The position numbers were made by a program, and so were the translations under genes. This document shows positions 17,187-26,543 of a stretch of 64,000 bases of DNA, piece by piece (within the stretch, counting starts at the first letter, position 1; the number at the start of each line of letters is the position of its first letter). The notes under the pieces were generated by a model. That model was given only the letters and a program-made list of their open reading frames with translations, made no database searches and was not told the DNA's origin. The stretch lies in the NCBI GenBank assembly GCA_910584725.1, contig CAJUBE010000021.1, positions 16,663-80,662 on the forward strand, in the 5' to 3' direction. Source of the stretch: an uncultured Lachnospiraceae bacterium. Its GTDB lineage: Bacteria > Bacillota > Clostridia > Lachnospirales > Lachnospiraceae.

Positions 17187-17849
17187 TCATAAATCATCAT
17201 ACAAGATATTCTCTACAATTTCAAGACTTTTAAACGGGCGGTCGATCATCCGGCGGCGGTAGTCGTCAGCGATTGTCTTAAGCTGTGCGAGAACCTGCGG
17301 TGTCACGGTGAACGTGTAAAGCTTCTCAACCGTGCTCGCTGCAATGTAATTGACCGCGTAGCGGGTGGAATCCTCCCATTCCCCCTCCTTCGGCATACCC
17401 GGAAATTCCCCGTTTAACACCATGGCCTTCATCTCAAATATGTACCGTACCAGCGCATTGGAAAGTCCCTCGTGCATGAGAGCACGCAGGGACTGGTACA
17501 GGAGCTTTAGCATATCCTTCTCGTCATTATTCTCTCTCGTATAATAATCCATGACCTCCAGAAAGTACATCCCGTAAAATGCGCCCTCATAGTCATTCCG
17601 AAGGCCCTCAAAATAGTTCGTAATATCAGCCTCCATCACATTGTAGGAGGTTCTTCCCTCATATAACTTAAAGGTGCCGAAGCAGAACGGGTTGGTGGCT
17701 GCCAGAAGCTTGCTGTTCTGCTTTCTCGCCCCTCTGGCAAAGGCCGATATCTTTCCTCGCTCCTTCGTCAGCAAAACGACTCGTCTGTCATAATCATTCA
17801 TCGGTTCAGCCTTTAAAACCATCCCCGTAATCTCTGTAATCCCCTGCAT
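17187..17849 (-). CDS. recO: DNA repair protein RecO
   Basis: Recombination mediator that helps load RecA with RecF/RecR. The N-terminal OB-fold region (ITGMVLKAEPMNDYDRRVVLLTKERGKISAFARGARK) and the helical C-terminal half are typical; length is 220 residues. The start at 17849 (MQGITEITG) has AAGGAG 10 bases upstream. The zinc-binding cysteines seen in some RecO C-termini are absent. It overlaps the small YqzL-like ORF by 44 bases in another frame, suggesting translational coupling. Confidence 0.93.
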   Translation of the reverse strand: MQGITEITGMVLKAEPMNDYDRRVVLLTKERGKISAFARGARKQNSKLLAATNPFCFGTFKLYEGRTSYNVMEADITNYFEGLRNDYEGAFYGMYFLEVMDYYTRENNDEKDMLKLLYQSLRALMHEGLSNALVRYIFEMKAMVLNGEFPGMPKEGEWEDSTRYAVNYIAASTVEKLYTFTVTPQVLAQLKTIADDYRRRMIDRPFKSLEIVENILYDDL

Positions 17850-17973
17850 GAGAACGCTCCTTAGACTGCTCGGTCTCTTCCCGATCCTCTTGTCTTGCCG
17901 CATCTTTATAGGCTAGAAAATCCTCGACTTTCCCCGTCGCCATAAACTGCTCCCAGTAGTTTAATCCCTTCAT
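17806..17973 (-). CDS. YqzL-like small protein upstream of recO
   Basis: Hand-translated 55-residue ORF beginning MKGLNYWEQFMATGKVEDFL. The W..F..TG.V..(F/Y)L.YK pattern resembles YqzL of Bacillus, which sits at the same place between era and recO. A G-rich stretch lies before the ATG. The ORF ends inside recO in a different frame. Function in this organism is unknown; the resemblance and synteny are the evidence. Confidence 0.7.
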   Translation of the reverse strand: MKGLNYWEQFMATGKVEDFLAYKDAARQEDREETEQSKERSHAGDYRDYGDGFKG

Positions 17974-18032
17974 CTTACGCCCCCTGATACTTTATCTCTC
18001 ACAACACATAGGGTTCGCAGATTTGCTTTTTT

Positions 18033-18977
18033 CTATTCTGTCCCGCCGGGATTATAACCGAAATTTTTGAGCAGAAAATCGCTGTCCCGCCAGTCCTTTT
18101 TCACCCGCACCCAGAGTTTCAGATTCACCTGATTTTCCACCAGATCCTCAATATCCCTGCGCGCCATGGAACCGATCTTTTTAAGCATCGCCCCCTGTTT
18201 GCCGATGATAATTCCTTTGTGGGAATCCTTCTCGCAGACGATGGTCGCCTCAATGTCCACAATCTTCTTTTTAAACTTCATCTGCTCGATGGTGACGGCG
18301 ATGCCGTGGGGAATCTCCTCCTCCAGACACCGCAGCGCTTTCTCCCGGATCAGCTCCGCCACAATCTGCCGCACCGGCTGATCCGTCACCGTGTCTTCAT
18401 CATAAAACGGCTCACCGTAAGGCAGATACTTCATAATGCAGTCGATCAGTACCTGCAGCCCGTCCTTTTTCAACGCGGACACAGGCACGATCTCCGCGAA
18501 ATCCAGTTCTTTTCTGTAAGCGTCGATATAGGTGAGAAGCAGCTCCTTCTTCACCGTGTCAATCTTATTTATCACAAGAATAACAGGTGTTTTTGTTTTC
18601 TTCAGTTCCTCGATGATATGTTTTTCCCCCGCGCCTATGTAGTCCGACGGCTCCACCAGCCAGAGAATCACATCCACCTCGGACAGCGTGCTCTCCGCCG
18701 CATCCACCATGTAGTCACCCAGCCTGTTCTTCGCCTTGTGGATGCCCGGCGTGTCCAGAAACACGATCTGCCCTTCCTCGCATGTATACACGGTTCTGAT
18801 GCGGTTTCTGGTGGTCTGGGGTTTCTTTGAGGTAATCGCGATCTTCTGCCCGATCAGCGCGTTCATCAGCGTGGATTTCCCGACGTTCGGTCTGCCGATC
18901 AGCGTGGCAAAGCCGGATTTCGTCTGTCGGTTCTCCTGCATGTCATTTTCATTGTTGTCTTGAATATCATCCGTCAT
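18033..18977 (-). CDS. era: GTPase Era
   Basis: Ribosome-assembly GTPase that binds the 3' end of 16S rRNA. Motifs: G1 GRPNVGKS (28-35), G3 DTPG (75-78), G4 NKID (137-140), G5-like SALK, and a C-terminal KH domain with IIIGKQG. The 314 residues include an extra acidic N-terminal tail of about 20 residues before the G domain. It is the first gene of the era-YqzL-recO string. Confidence 0.97.
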   Translation of the reverse strand: MTDDIQDNNENDMQENRQTKSGFATLIGRPNVGKSTLMNALIGQKIAITSKKPQTTRNRIRTVYTCEEGQIVFLDTPGIHKAKNRLGDYMVDAAESTLSEVDVILWLVEPSDYIGAGEKHIIEELKKTKTPVILVINKIDTVKKELLLTYIDAYRKELDFAEIVPVSALKKDGLQVLIDCIMKYLPYGEPFYDEDTVTDQPVRQIVAELIREKALRCLEEEIPHGIAVTIEQMKFKKKIVDIEATIVCEKDSHKGIIIGKQGAMLKKIGSMARRDIEDLVENQVNLKLWVRVKKDWRDSDFLLKNFGYNPGGTE

Positions 18978-19200
18978 TTTATTTTGTCCTGTTCTCTTTC
19001 TCTGATTCTCTGCCCGTTTTCAATTTCACTTGTTATTTATCTGTACTCTGCCACTCATCTGCTTTCGATAACCGGCAGTCCTGCACCCGGAGTCTCAAAG
19101 CCGCCGTTTTTTCTCTCCTCATACCATTTCAGACTGCCGTGATTCCTTCTCATCATCCACGCCGGTTTTCGATTCCCCTTCCTCATTTTCCGGCTTACAG

Positions 19201-20424
19201 TTACTCCTGCTTATCACCCGTATCGGCTTCCACATCAGCCGTCTCCGCTTCCTCCTGCTTCTCCCCAACTGCTATCGGACAGCGAAGCCTTATTTTTCCC
19301 ACACGCAGTTCCCGCTCCGCTCCCTTCTCACCGCGTACAGCCGCCCGCTTTATCCTGCGTTTTTTCCATACCTTCCACAGAATGCGCACCACAATCACCG
19401 CCACCGCGATCCCTGCGAGCCACAGCACGATATAGGGAATGTCGATCACGAAGCGGATGGCAAAATCCCGGATGCCGAATCCGATATCATCCAGACTCTT
19501 CATAAAACCGCTCTGAATCCGCTGCCATACGGTTGCCTCCTGCGGCGGTGAATACTTACGCACTTCCGTGATTGAAAGCTCCACCGTGCTGTAGTCGATC
19601 CGGTTGTCATAGGTGCGAAGCTGGGACTCCATGCTCTCAAGCTGGTAACGCACTTCGGAAAGCCGGCCCTCGATGGCAATGATATCCTCCACCGTCTCCG
19701 CCTTCTCCATCAGCGCAAGCAGCCTCTCCTGCTCTGTCACAAGCGCTTTCTTGTGGCTTTCCAGATCCACATACTGCAGAGTGACGTCCTCCACGTTCTC
19801 GGAGCGGCTCGTTATATTGGTCTGCTCTCCCACCTGTGCCAGAAAACCGTCCAGCTTCTCCTTTGGCACGCGCGCCGTCACATTGGCGCAGCGCTGCTTG
19901 ACCTGCTGGTCCTCCACATAATAACTGTGTACGTCGTAGACGGAGATATATTCTATGTAGCCGCCCAGCGCCTCCACCTGCTTCTGCAGTCCCGGCACAA
20001 GGGTGTCAAAGTCCTCCGTCTCCGCAAGGATATTTACGGTCTTAATCAGCTTGCGCGAGGTCTCCGGCGCAACCACGTCCTGTCCGGCGCCTTCCTGCAC
20101 ATAGCTTTCCTCGCTGACCGACTCCTCCGCCGACGCTTCCGCTGCCTCATAATCATAGAAAGCCGACCCAGCTTCGTTACTTATGACCGCGCCGCCGTCG
20201 TATGCTGCCGTATCATAAGCCATGCTGTCCTCGTAGGCAATCTCCTCTGCCACTGCCGTCGGCGCCGCTTCCAGAGACATGGTTTTCGCCCCGCCACCGG
20301 CGCTGCCACACGCCGAAATAACAGTCATTATTATTAAAACTGCCGTGACAAGCCGCAGCCTGACTCCTCTTTGCCTGCTCATACCATTCCTACTGCTCCC
20401 ATGATTTCCATTTGTTCTGCTCAT
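19201..20424 (-). CDS. DUF4349-type membrane lipoprotein
   Basis: A 407-residue envelope protein. The N-terminal hydrophobic segment ends near SACGSAGGG (lipobox-like, about residue 39), then an acidic low-complexity linker, a central domain with a coiled-coil portion (about 190-280, VTEQERLLALMEKAETVEDIIAIEGRLSEV) and a C-terminal membrane helix (about 325-350) followed by a basic cytoplasmic tail. This order matches DUF4349 proteins, whose role is unknown. GGAGGAAAAGGA precedes the ATG. It stands alone between era and an M16C protease. Confidence 0.82.
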   Translation of the reverse strand: MSRTNGNHGSSRNGMSRQRGVRLRLVTAVLIIMTVISACGSAGGGAKTMSLEAAPTAVAEEIAYEDSMAYDTAAYDGGAVISNEAGSAFYDYEAAEASAEESVSEESYVQEGAGQDVVAPETSRKLIKTVNILAETEDFDTLVPGLQKQVEALGGYIEYISVYDVHSYYVEDQQVKQRCANVTARVPKEKLDGFLAQVGEQTNITSRSENVEDVTLQYVDLESHKKALVTEQERLLALMEKAETVEDIIAIEGRLSEVRYQLESMESQLRTYDNRIDYSTVELSITEVRKYSPPQEATVWQRIQSGFMKSLDDIGFGIRDFAIRFVIDIPYIVLWLAGIAVAVIVVRILWKVWKKRRIKRAAVRGEKGAERELRVGKIRLRCPIAVGEKQEEAETADVEADTGDKQE

Positions 20425-20594
20425 TCCTTTTCCTCCCTTTCCCGGTCAGCGCCGCCTTAACCACCCATGCATTCAGGTTCACGCCTGCACAGCCGACAAC
20501 AGGCGTTGCTTTTACGGTATAAACTGCTGTCCTTATCCTAAATACCTTTCAGGGAAAGAAAAAGTTGCATCTCTGTATAAAATAACACATACTT

Positions 20595-23516
20595 TTAATG
20601 TGTCAGATATTCCACGGAACCGAAGATGTCCTTCTGCTCCTTAATCTTCTCTTCATTTCCCACAACGCACAGGCAGTCGTCCTCCATAAACGCGCGGATA
20701 TGCGCCGCCAGTTTGCGGATGGTCTCCGCGTCCGCCGAGAGCAGCTCATCGCGCTCCTGCTGCACTCTCTCAAAGGATAGCCCGGTCATATAGCCTGCCA
20801 GGGAATAATTGCCCCTCGCCGCAGGATTGAGCGGCATATCCAGCGCGCTGACCGCCCCGATGATATACTGGGTCATAGTGCGCTCGTCGGCTTCAAAAGC
20901 CGCAACGAAATCCGCCGCCTTCTCATACACCTCGATGGTCTTCTCCAGATTCGGGTCACGGTAAGAGACAAAATAGCTCTCCCCTGTCTTTCCAAACTGG
21001 CACATACATCCGTAGGCGCCGCCCTTGACACGCACCTGCGTCCACAGGTATTCATAACTCATCACCACCTTGAGCACCCGCAGCGCTCCCGTGTAGGAAA
21101 GCCCCTTCTTCGCGAAATTGCCCGCCCGGCACACGTACTGGATCTGGGCGGAACTCATCAACCCTTCATTCTTCTTCACAGGACATGGCACATATGGTTT
21201 CCCTTCCACCGGTTCACGGTAAAGTTTCGCCTTTAAGCCCTCAACCAGCTTTTCAAGCCCTTCAAGCCCGCATCTCTCAGCCGTATAATCCACCATCAAG
21301 TTCTCTGGGCGGAAGATGCAGCGCACCAGCCGTTCCATATTGTCGGAGAGTTCCTCTTTCTTCCCCTCAAAATCTTTCTCAAGCCCTTCCAGCAGCCGGT
21401 AGAACGCCAGCCCGTTCACCTGATCCATCAGATACGCCTGCTTCGACAGATAGGACAACGCCTGTCCTGCCGCCAGGGAATGCCCCGCGGACATCATCTG
21501 CGCCTGCTTGTCGGAGCGGTTCTCCGCCACCAACTCAAACAGTCGCTTCGCATCTGTGTAAACCGATTCAGTCAATATCTCCACTACCAGTTCAAAGGCT
21601 TTGGGAAGGTTTTCGTACAGCGTCTTCACCTTCAGGTCAAAGGTCAGCTTATATTTGGACAGATCGTCCGCATTCGTGTAAACGTTCACCGCAGGGGCGA
21701 TGCCGCCTGTCTGCAGATTGATTTCATTGTACAATTCACTGTAAGTGCGTTTCTCCGTGTCCACTAGGCCGAGCATCACCTGCAAAAGCCCCACATAGGG
21801 GAACAGCTCCTCCGGCACCTGTTTCAGATCAAAGAGAAACCGAAGATAACCGATGCCGTTCGTATAAATCTCATGGTACAGAAGCGTTGTATCCCCTGCC
21901 TGCAGTTTCTCATTGCAGTAAGGGCGCGCCTTTTTCCCGATATCCTCCCTGGCCAAAAGTGGTATCTTTTTCAGATCCTCCTCCCTGTCGGGTGTTTCCT
22001 GATACACGGCGAGCGCCTCCGTCTCCTCTGCAATCCGCGTGATCTCCTCCGCTGTCATGGATGCCTTTTTCTCCGCAAGCTTTTCCGCCAGCGCCTTATC
22101 TCTTTTCCCCGTAAGCCCCTTCACGGGGCGCACCACAACAATGCTCTTATGGCTATTGCATAACAGGCGTTTCTTTAACATTTCCTCATAAAACGAGGTA
22201 TCCACCTTCGCTTTTAATTCTTTATAAGTCTCATCCAGCTCCAGATAATCAAAAGGCTTCTCATCATCATAAAGCCATGTCTCAAACATCTGCAGGCCGT
22301 ACATCAGCCCCTTCGGATAGGAGCCGTAATCTGCTTCCCGATACTTAAACTCGTCGTGATTAAGAGCCGCTCTCAGGGCCTTCTTCTCCACACCGTCCTC
22401 AGAAAGACTTGTAAGCGTCTCCTCAACCGTCTTTACAAAGTCTTCCCGCTGGCTGCCCTCCGCGTTCTTCGCCACGATGGAGAAATAAGGCTGCTTCACA
22501 TCCGCCTCAAAATAACAGGTGATATCCGTGCCAATCCCCGCATCCAGAAGAGCCTTTCTCACGGGTGCGCCCGGCGCGCCCACCACCGCGTCCGCAAGCG
22601 CCTGAAAGCCCACGCTCACCTCACGGCCCAGATTTTCTCCGAGAGAGACATTGTAAGAGAGATAGGTATTTCCCTCCTCCGGCTCGCTCTCCATGATCGG
22701 GTACTCCTTCTCCACAAGCACGCTCTTCTCAAAAGGCGGCTCGGAGGACAGCGCGGAATCCACAGAGAGCGCGTCATACTTCGACAGGTATTCCCGGTCA
22801 AGGTATGAAAGCCGCTCCTCCATGTCCATATCCCCGTAGAGATAGATGTAACTGTTAGAAGGGTGATAGTATCTCTGGTGGAACGCCAGAAAATCCTCAT
22901 AGGTCAGCTCCGGGATCACGTCCGGGTCGCCGCCCGACTCCACCGCGTAGGAAGTGTGCGGATAGAGCGAGTTCATAATCTCTCGGTACAGCACATCGTC
23001 CGGGGAAGAGAACGCCCCCTTCATCTCGTTGTAGACCACCCCGTTGATGGTCAGCTCATCCTCTGCGCTCTCCAATTCGTAGTGCCACCCCTCCTGCCGG
23101 AAGATTTTCTCCTCCCGATAGATATTCGGATGGAACACCGCGTCCAGATAGACATCCATCAGGTTCTTAAAATCCTTGTCGTTGCAGCTCGCCACCGGGT
23201 AGACCGTCTTGTCGGGATAGGTCATGGCGTTTAAGAATGTATTTAACGACCCCTTCGCCAGCTCGATAAAAGGATCCTTGATCGGATATTTCTCCGAGCC
23301 GCACAGCACTGTGTGCTCGATGATATGCGCCACCCCCGTGCTGTCCTTCGGCGGCGTGCGGAACCCGATATAAAACACCTTGTTCTCGTCGTCGTTAGAA
23401 AGAAGCGCCACCCGCGCCCCTGTTTTGTTATGCCTCAAAAGATAACCGTCCGATTTCAGTTCCTCGATCCGCTGTCTGGAAATGACGGTGTATGCCGGTA
23501 TGTTTTCTAAATTCAT
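20595..23516 (-). CDS. M16C zinc metalloprotease (presequence-protease/falcilysin type)
   Basis: Large 973-residue peptidase with the inverted zinc motif HIIEH (64-68), the hallmark of the M16 family, and the four-domain length of M16C enzymes that degrade peptides in a closed chamber. No signal peptide is present, so a cytoplasmic role is expected. AGGAGC lies 6 bases before the ATG. Upstream lies an R1 repeat (copy C) and then the ylmH-like gene. Confidence 0.93.
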   Translation of the reverse strand: MNLENIPAYTVISRQRIEELKSDGYLLRHNKTGARVALLSNDDENKVFYIGFRTPPKDSTGVAHIIEHTVLCGSEKYPIKDPFIELAKGSLNTFLNAMTYPDKTVYPVASCNDKDFKNLMDVYLDAVFHPNIYREEKIFRQEGWHYELESAEDELTINGVVYNEMKGAFSSPDDVLYREIMNSLYPHTSYAVESGGDPDVIPELTYEDFLAFHQRYYHPSNSYIYLYGDMDMEERLSYLDREYLSKYDALSVDSALSSEPPFEKSVLVEKEYPIMESEPEEGNTYLSYNVSLGENLGREVSVGFQALADAVVGAPGAPVRKALLDAGIGTDITCYFEADVKQPYFSIVAKNAEGSQREDFVKTVEETLTSLSEDGVEKKALRAALNHDEFKYREADYGSYPKGLMYGLQMFETWLYDDEKPFDYLELDETYKELKAKVDTSFYEEMLKKRLLCNSHKSIVVVRPVKGLTGKRDKALAEKLAEKKASMTAEEITRIAEETEALAVYQETPDREEDLKKIPLLAREDIGKKARPYCNEKLQAGDTTLLYHEIYTNGIGYLRFLFDLKQVPEELFPYVGLLQVMLGLVDTEKRTYSELYNEINLQTGGIAPAVNVYTNADDLSKYKLTFDLKVKTLYENLPKAFELVVEILTESVYTDAKRLFELVAENRSDKQAQMMSAGHSLAAGQALSYLSKQAYLMDQVNGLAFYRLLEGLEKDFEGKKEELSDNMERLVRCIFRPENLMVDYTAERCGLEGLEKLVEGLKAKLYREPVEGKPYVPCPVKKNEGLMSSAQIQYVCRAGNFAKKGLSYTGALRVLKVVMSYEYLWTQVRVKGGAYGCMCQFGKTGESYFVSYRDPNLEKTIEVYEKAADFVAAFEADERTMTQYIIGAVSALDMPLNPAARGNYSLAGYMTGLSFERVQQERDELLSADAETIRKLAAHIRAFMEDDCLCVVGNEEKIKEQKDIFGSVEYLTH

Positions 23517-23564
23517 GGATGCTCCTCTCTTCGTGTCGCTTGTTTTTTAATGTTCATTATTTAC

Positions 23565-23661
23565 GGAGAATGCCTGCATTTTGGGCATTCTCCCATGCGA
23601 GACTTAGAACTTCTTAACGAGGCAGCCTCTGCTGCCGAGTTTTTAGAAGTTCTTCTCGCAT
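23565..23661. repeat. R1 structured repeat, copy C
   Basis: GGAGAATGCC / GGCATTCTCC hairpin (23565-23574, 23584-23593), then ATGCGAGA / TCTCGCAT, AGAACTTCT / AGAAGTTCT and GGCAGC / GCTGCC. Stems are conserved while their sequence differs from copies A, B and D. It lies between ylmH and the M16C protease gene. Confidence 0.8.
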
Positions 23662-23692
23662 TAGTATACCACCGTCTGGAAAATTTATCTAT

Positions 23693-24460
23693 CTACGTTT
23701 TTCCAAACACACCGACTTCCACCCGCTCTTTCCCTTTTCTGCTCACACCCGTCTGCCCATAAAATATGAATTTCCCGAACCCGCGGACAGTGACGGCGTC
23801 CTCCTCTTTCAACTGACAAGAAAGATTCTGCGTCTGTATGCCGTTTATAAAAATACGACCATTATTAAATAATTCCCGACTCTCCTCCCTCGATAAATTG
23901 TACACCTTGGAGATCACGCCGTCGGCTCTGGGAGAAGCCACCGTCACCGAAATCCGCTCCGGCTCCGCGTTTTCAAGGAAAATCTCCCCCTCCGCCCGTC
24001 TGCAGGCGACATTCGTGTGCCTCACCCTGTCCAGATTTTCCGCAATATAATCCGCTATGTTTTCGTGACAGAAAAGCAGGGCGCCTTTTTCTCTCACGAA
24101 AAAATCGCCCACCACGTCTCTCTCAATCCCCAGATTCATCACCGCGCCGAGAAAATCCCGGTGTGTCAGATTTTCCGCAAACTTAGGCGTCTTTGGCAGA
24201 ATTTCGATCCGCGCGATGGGAAATGCCTCCTCGTAACCCGGATCACCGAACCGAATGATCTTCCGCTCGCACAGGGGCGCGCCGCCCTCCATCTGCACCC
24301 CCGCGTAGGACACTTCCCGCTCCACCGCGTAGTACGCCTGCTGCTCCGCCAGCCCCAGAAAGGGCGTGTACGTGTATATATTGCGGCTGTAAGCTTTTTC
24401 CGCAAGCTCAGTCAGCCGCTTTTTTAACTGTTGTAAGTCTTTTTCGTCCGTAACCGCCAT
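23693..24460 (-). CDS. ylmH: S4-domain RNA-binding protein YlmH
   Basis: A 255-residue protein with the YlmH layout: N-terminal region, a middle block (ARIEILPKTPKFAENLTHRDFLGAVMNLGIERDVVGDFFV, near 95-140) and a C-terminal S4 domain (about 180-240) where NGRIFINGIQTQ is seen. YlmH has roles in division-site and ribosome-related functions in other Firmicutes. The start at 24460 (MAVTDEK) is chosen because GGAG lies 6 bases upstream. The usual ylm/div neighbours are absent here. Confidence 0.88.
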   Translation of the reverse strand: MAVTDEKDLQQLKKRLTELAEKAYSRNIYTYTPFLGLAEQQAYYAVEREVSYAGVQMEGGAPLCERKIIRFGDPGYEEAFPIARIEILPKTPKFAENLTHRDFLGAVMNLGIERDVVGDFFVREKGALLFCHENIADYIAENLDRVRHTNVACRRAEGEIFLENAEPERISVTVASPRADGVISKVYNLSREESRELFNNGRIFINGIQTQNLSCQLKEEDAVTVRGFGKFIFYGQTGVSRKGKERVEVGVFGKT

Positions 24461-24477
24461 ATTTTTCTCCATGTCAG

Positions 24478-24600
24478 AGCAGTTTACTGCGATGACACGC
24501 GATGAGAAATTCGAGTGCTGTTTACAGCATAGCGATTCTCTCATCTGCGATCAAGGCACATTTGAGGCTCTGTCAATCTTTTCCTTCAGAACGTAACCCT
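24478..24600. other. Structured spacer upstream of ylmH
   Basis: GATGAGA (24501) pairs with TCTCATC (24539), enclosing GTGCTG-TTTA-CAGCA; a GCAGT/ACTGC hairpin lies beside it and TGTCAGAGC / GCTCTGTCA nearly closes the whole. It may be a structured leader of ylmH. No known RNA family is recognised. Confidence 0.4.
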
Positions 24601-24641
24601 ATCATAACAGCTTACGATGCGCAAGTAAATTCTTTCACAAT

Positions 24642-25535
24642 TCATATCTCCGGGAAAAAGACGCGGACGCTTAATCTGTTGTTTTGATATTCCGCCGATA
24701 TGCTTCCGTTCATTTGTTCCACAAGCGTTCTGGAAATTGCCAGTCCCAAACCTGTCGATTTTCTGGCGGTTTCCACGGTATAGAAACGGTCAAACAGCCT
24801 GTTTGTCTGTATCGCGTCCAACGCGGGAGCCATGTTAGAAAACAAAATCTCCCCGTTCTCTGACAGGACGATTTTCAAATCTCCGCCGCTGTACTTTGCG
24901 GCATTGCCGAGCAGATTGGAAAATACACGGGACAGCGCGGAATGGTCAAGCATCCGCACGACTTTTCTTTCGGATATTTGTACCTCGGGCACAATGCCCC
25001 GCTCTGTCAAAACAGTATAAAACGCCGCGACACTCTCTTCCAATACCGTATTGACGATGACCTGCTCCTTAATTAGATTATCTTTCGTGGAAATGATGAC
25101 AGAATATCGGAAAAGCTCCTCTGAAAGCTGTGTCAAAAGCGCCGCCCTGTCTTTGATAATTTCGACATACCTGCTGACTGTTTCGGACTTTTCCTCCTGC
25201 TCCAGCAGTTCCAGATACCCGCAGATTGCCGTGAGCGGCGTCCGCAAATCATGGGAAATATTCGTAACCGCATTTTTTAATTCCATGTCGCCCTGCTGAA
25301 ACCGGCGCCGTTTTGTGCGCAGCTTACGAAGTTCCCTGTTTATGGTATTTGCCAGATAACGCATATGCCTGTCGTTACAGGAAATCGTAATGAGCGTGTT
25401 CGTATCGGTTATGAGCCTGTCTGTAAAGGCATCCGCCACTTCTCTTGCCGCCTTTTGCATGATACAAATTTTCACAAGCAGAACAACAGTGATCACCGCC
25501 ATCATACAGACAAAAACCCATAACCATTCTTCCAT
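24642..25535 (-). CDS. Sensor histidine kinase
   Basis: A 297-residue kinase with one N-terminal membrane segment (about 6-26) and almost no extracellular part. HAMP-like/DHp sequence follows with phosphoacceptor NISHDLRTPL (His95), then N box (NLLGNAAKYS) and G box (GLGLAI). Kinases with so little sensory domain usually take their signal from a partner ABC transporter, and here the transporter genes are adjacent. The start is uncertain: the ATG at 25535 or a TTG at 25568. An R1 repeat separates it from the permease gene. Confidence 0.9.
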   Translation of the reverse strand: MEEWLWVFVCMMAVITVVLLVKICIMQKAAREVADAFTDRLITDTNTLITISCNDRHMRYLANTINRELRKLRTKRRRFQQGDMELKNAVTNISHDLRTPLTAICGYLELLEQEEKSETVSRYVEIIKDRAALLTQLSEELFRYSVIISTKDNLIKEQVIVNTVLEESVAAFYTVLTERGIVPEVQISERKVVRMLDHSALSRVFSNLLGNAAKYSGGDLKIVLSENGEILFSNMAPALDAIQTNRLFDRFYTVETARKSTGLGLAISRTLVEQMNGSISAEYQNNRLSVRVFFPEI

Positions 25536-25576
25536 GACTAATAACCATACCCTTTTCTCAATCTGCAAACTTCCCT

Positions 25577-25702
25577 GATTCCGCTCTGCGGAATCTCAAA
25601 TCTATGCGGAGAATGCCGTATTTCAGGCATTCTCTGGCGTGAGACTTAGTACTTCTTAGCGAAGCAGCCTTTGCTGCTGAGCTTTAGAAGTTCTTCTCAC
25701 GC
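25577..25702. repeat. R1 structured repeat, copy D
   Basis: Starts with the same GATTCCGC-TCT-GCGGAATC hairpin as copy B, then GGAGAATGCC / GGCATTCTC, GCGTGAGA / TCTCACGC, AGTACTTCT / AGAAGTTCT (one mismatch) and GCAGC / GCTGC. It lies inside the presumed operon between permease and kinase. Confidence 0.8.
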
Positions 25703-25712
25703 TAGCCTCCCC

Positions 25713-26543
25713 TTATTTTATATTCTTTCTCTTAAAAATATAAATTCCGCCAAATGTTGTGAATAATGTAATAACAGCAGACGATACAAACATACGGACG
25801 GGATGGTTGATTTCCAGCCGCCACATTTTCAGTCCCTGTCCTGTCGGTAAAAAATCAAGAATAAATTCATATACGCCGCGCTTTGCGCCGCTGACATAAC
25901 GCGGATTGGGGGATGGCTCAGACCATTCCATTCCGTTTGCGGTTATCTCTATCCCACTGACTGCTTCCGGCTCGGTGAGCCTCACATACAAGACCGCTGC
26001 CAAAATGAAAAGCCCCAGAACCAACAGCATGGAAACCGCTACAGTAGAAGCCTTGTTTGCAGATGTCATAGAGACAAACGTGCATATGGCGGAAAAAGCC
26101 ATGACGAACATCACCGCAATCAGTAAATATAAAAGCAATGTGGAAACAGTCATTTTCCAGACGCCAAGCGCCGGAACAGCAACCAGCGCGCCAACCAGCC
26201 ATACCACCATCATCAGCAGGGCAGCCGCCATCGTCGTCACCAGACTGGCAAGATAAAGATTGGTTTTCGTGTGACCGACGATCATTTTATTCCGAATGGT
26301 TCCGTCACTGTACTCCGTGCCAAAAAACATGCTGCCAAACAGGGCGCAAAACAGACCGATTGTCAGTGCAAAATGAAAATAATACCTGTCAATGCTGTAC
26401 TGATAATCCGACAGGTCAGCCTCCGCCTGCCTGCATCCGTACCGCATATACACAACAGAATACACCAGCATGGCTCCCATACAGAGCCAGAAAATTTTAT
26501 CCTTCCAGAGACGGGAAAAATTAGCAGACAACAGTTTACGCAT
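25713..26543 (-). CDS. ABC transporter permease (ABC-2 type, BcrB-like)
   Basis: A 276-residue membrane protein with about six hydrophobic segments and an extracellular stretch before the last (about 190-235). The start at 26543 (MRKLLSANFSRLWKDK) has GGGAGG upstream and overlaps the end of the ATPase gene by 8 bases, so the two are translationally coupled. It is the membrane partner of the ATPase, likely exporting or removing a membrane-active peptide antibiotic; the specific substrate is unknown. Confidence 0.85.
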   Translation of the reverse strand: MRKLLSANFSRLWKDKIFWLCMGAMLVYSVVYMRYGCRQAEADLSDYQYSIDRYYFHFALTIGLFCALFGSMFFGTEYSDGTIRNKMIVGHTKTNLYLASLVTTMAAALLMMVVWLVGALVAVPALGVWKMTVSTLLLYLLIAVMFVMAFSAICTFVSMTSANKASTVAVSMLLVLGLFILAAVLYVRLTEPEAVSGIEITANGMEWSEPSPNPRYVSGAKRGVYEFILDFLPTGQGLKMWRLEINHPVRMFVSSAVITLFTTFGGIYIFKRKNIK

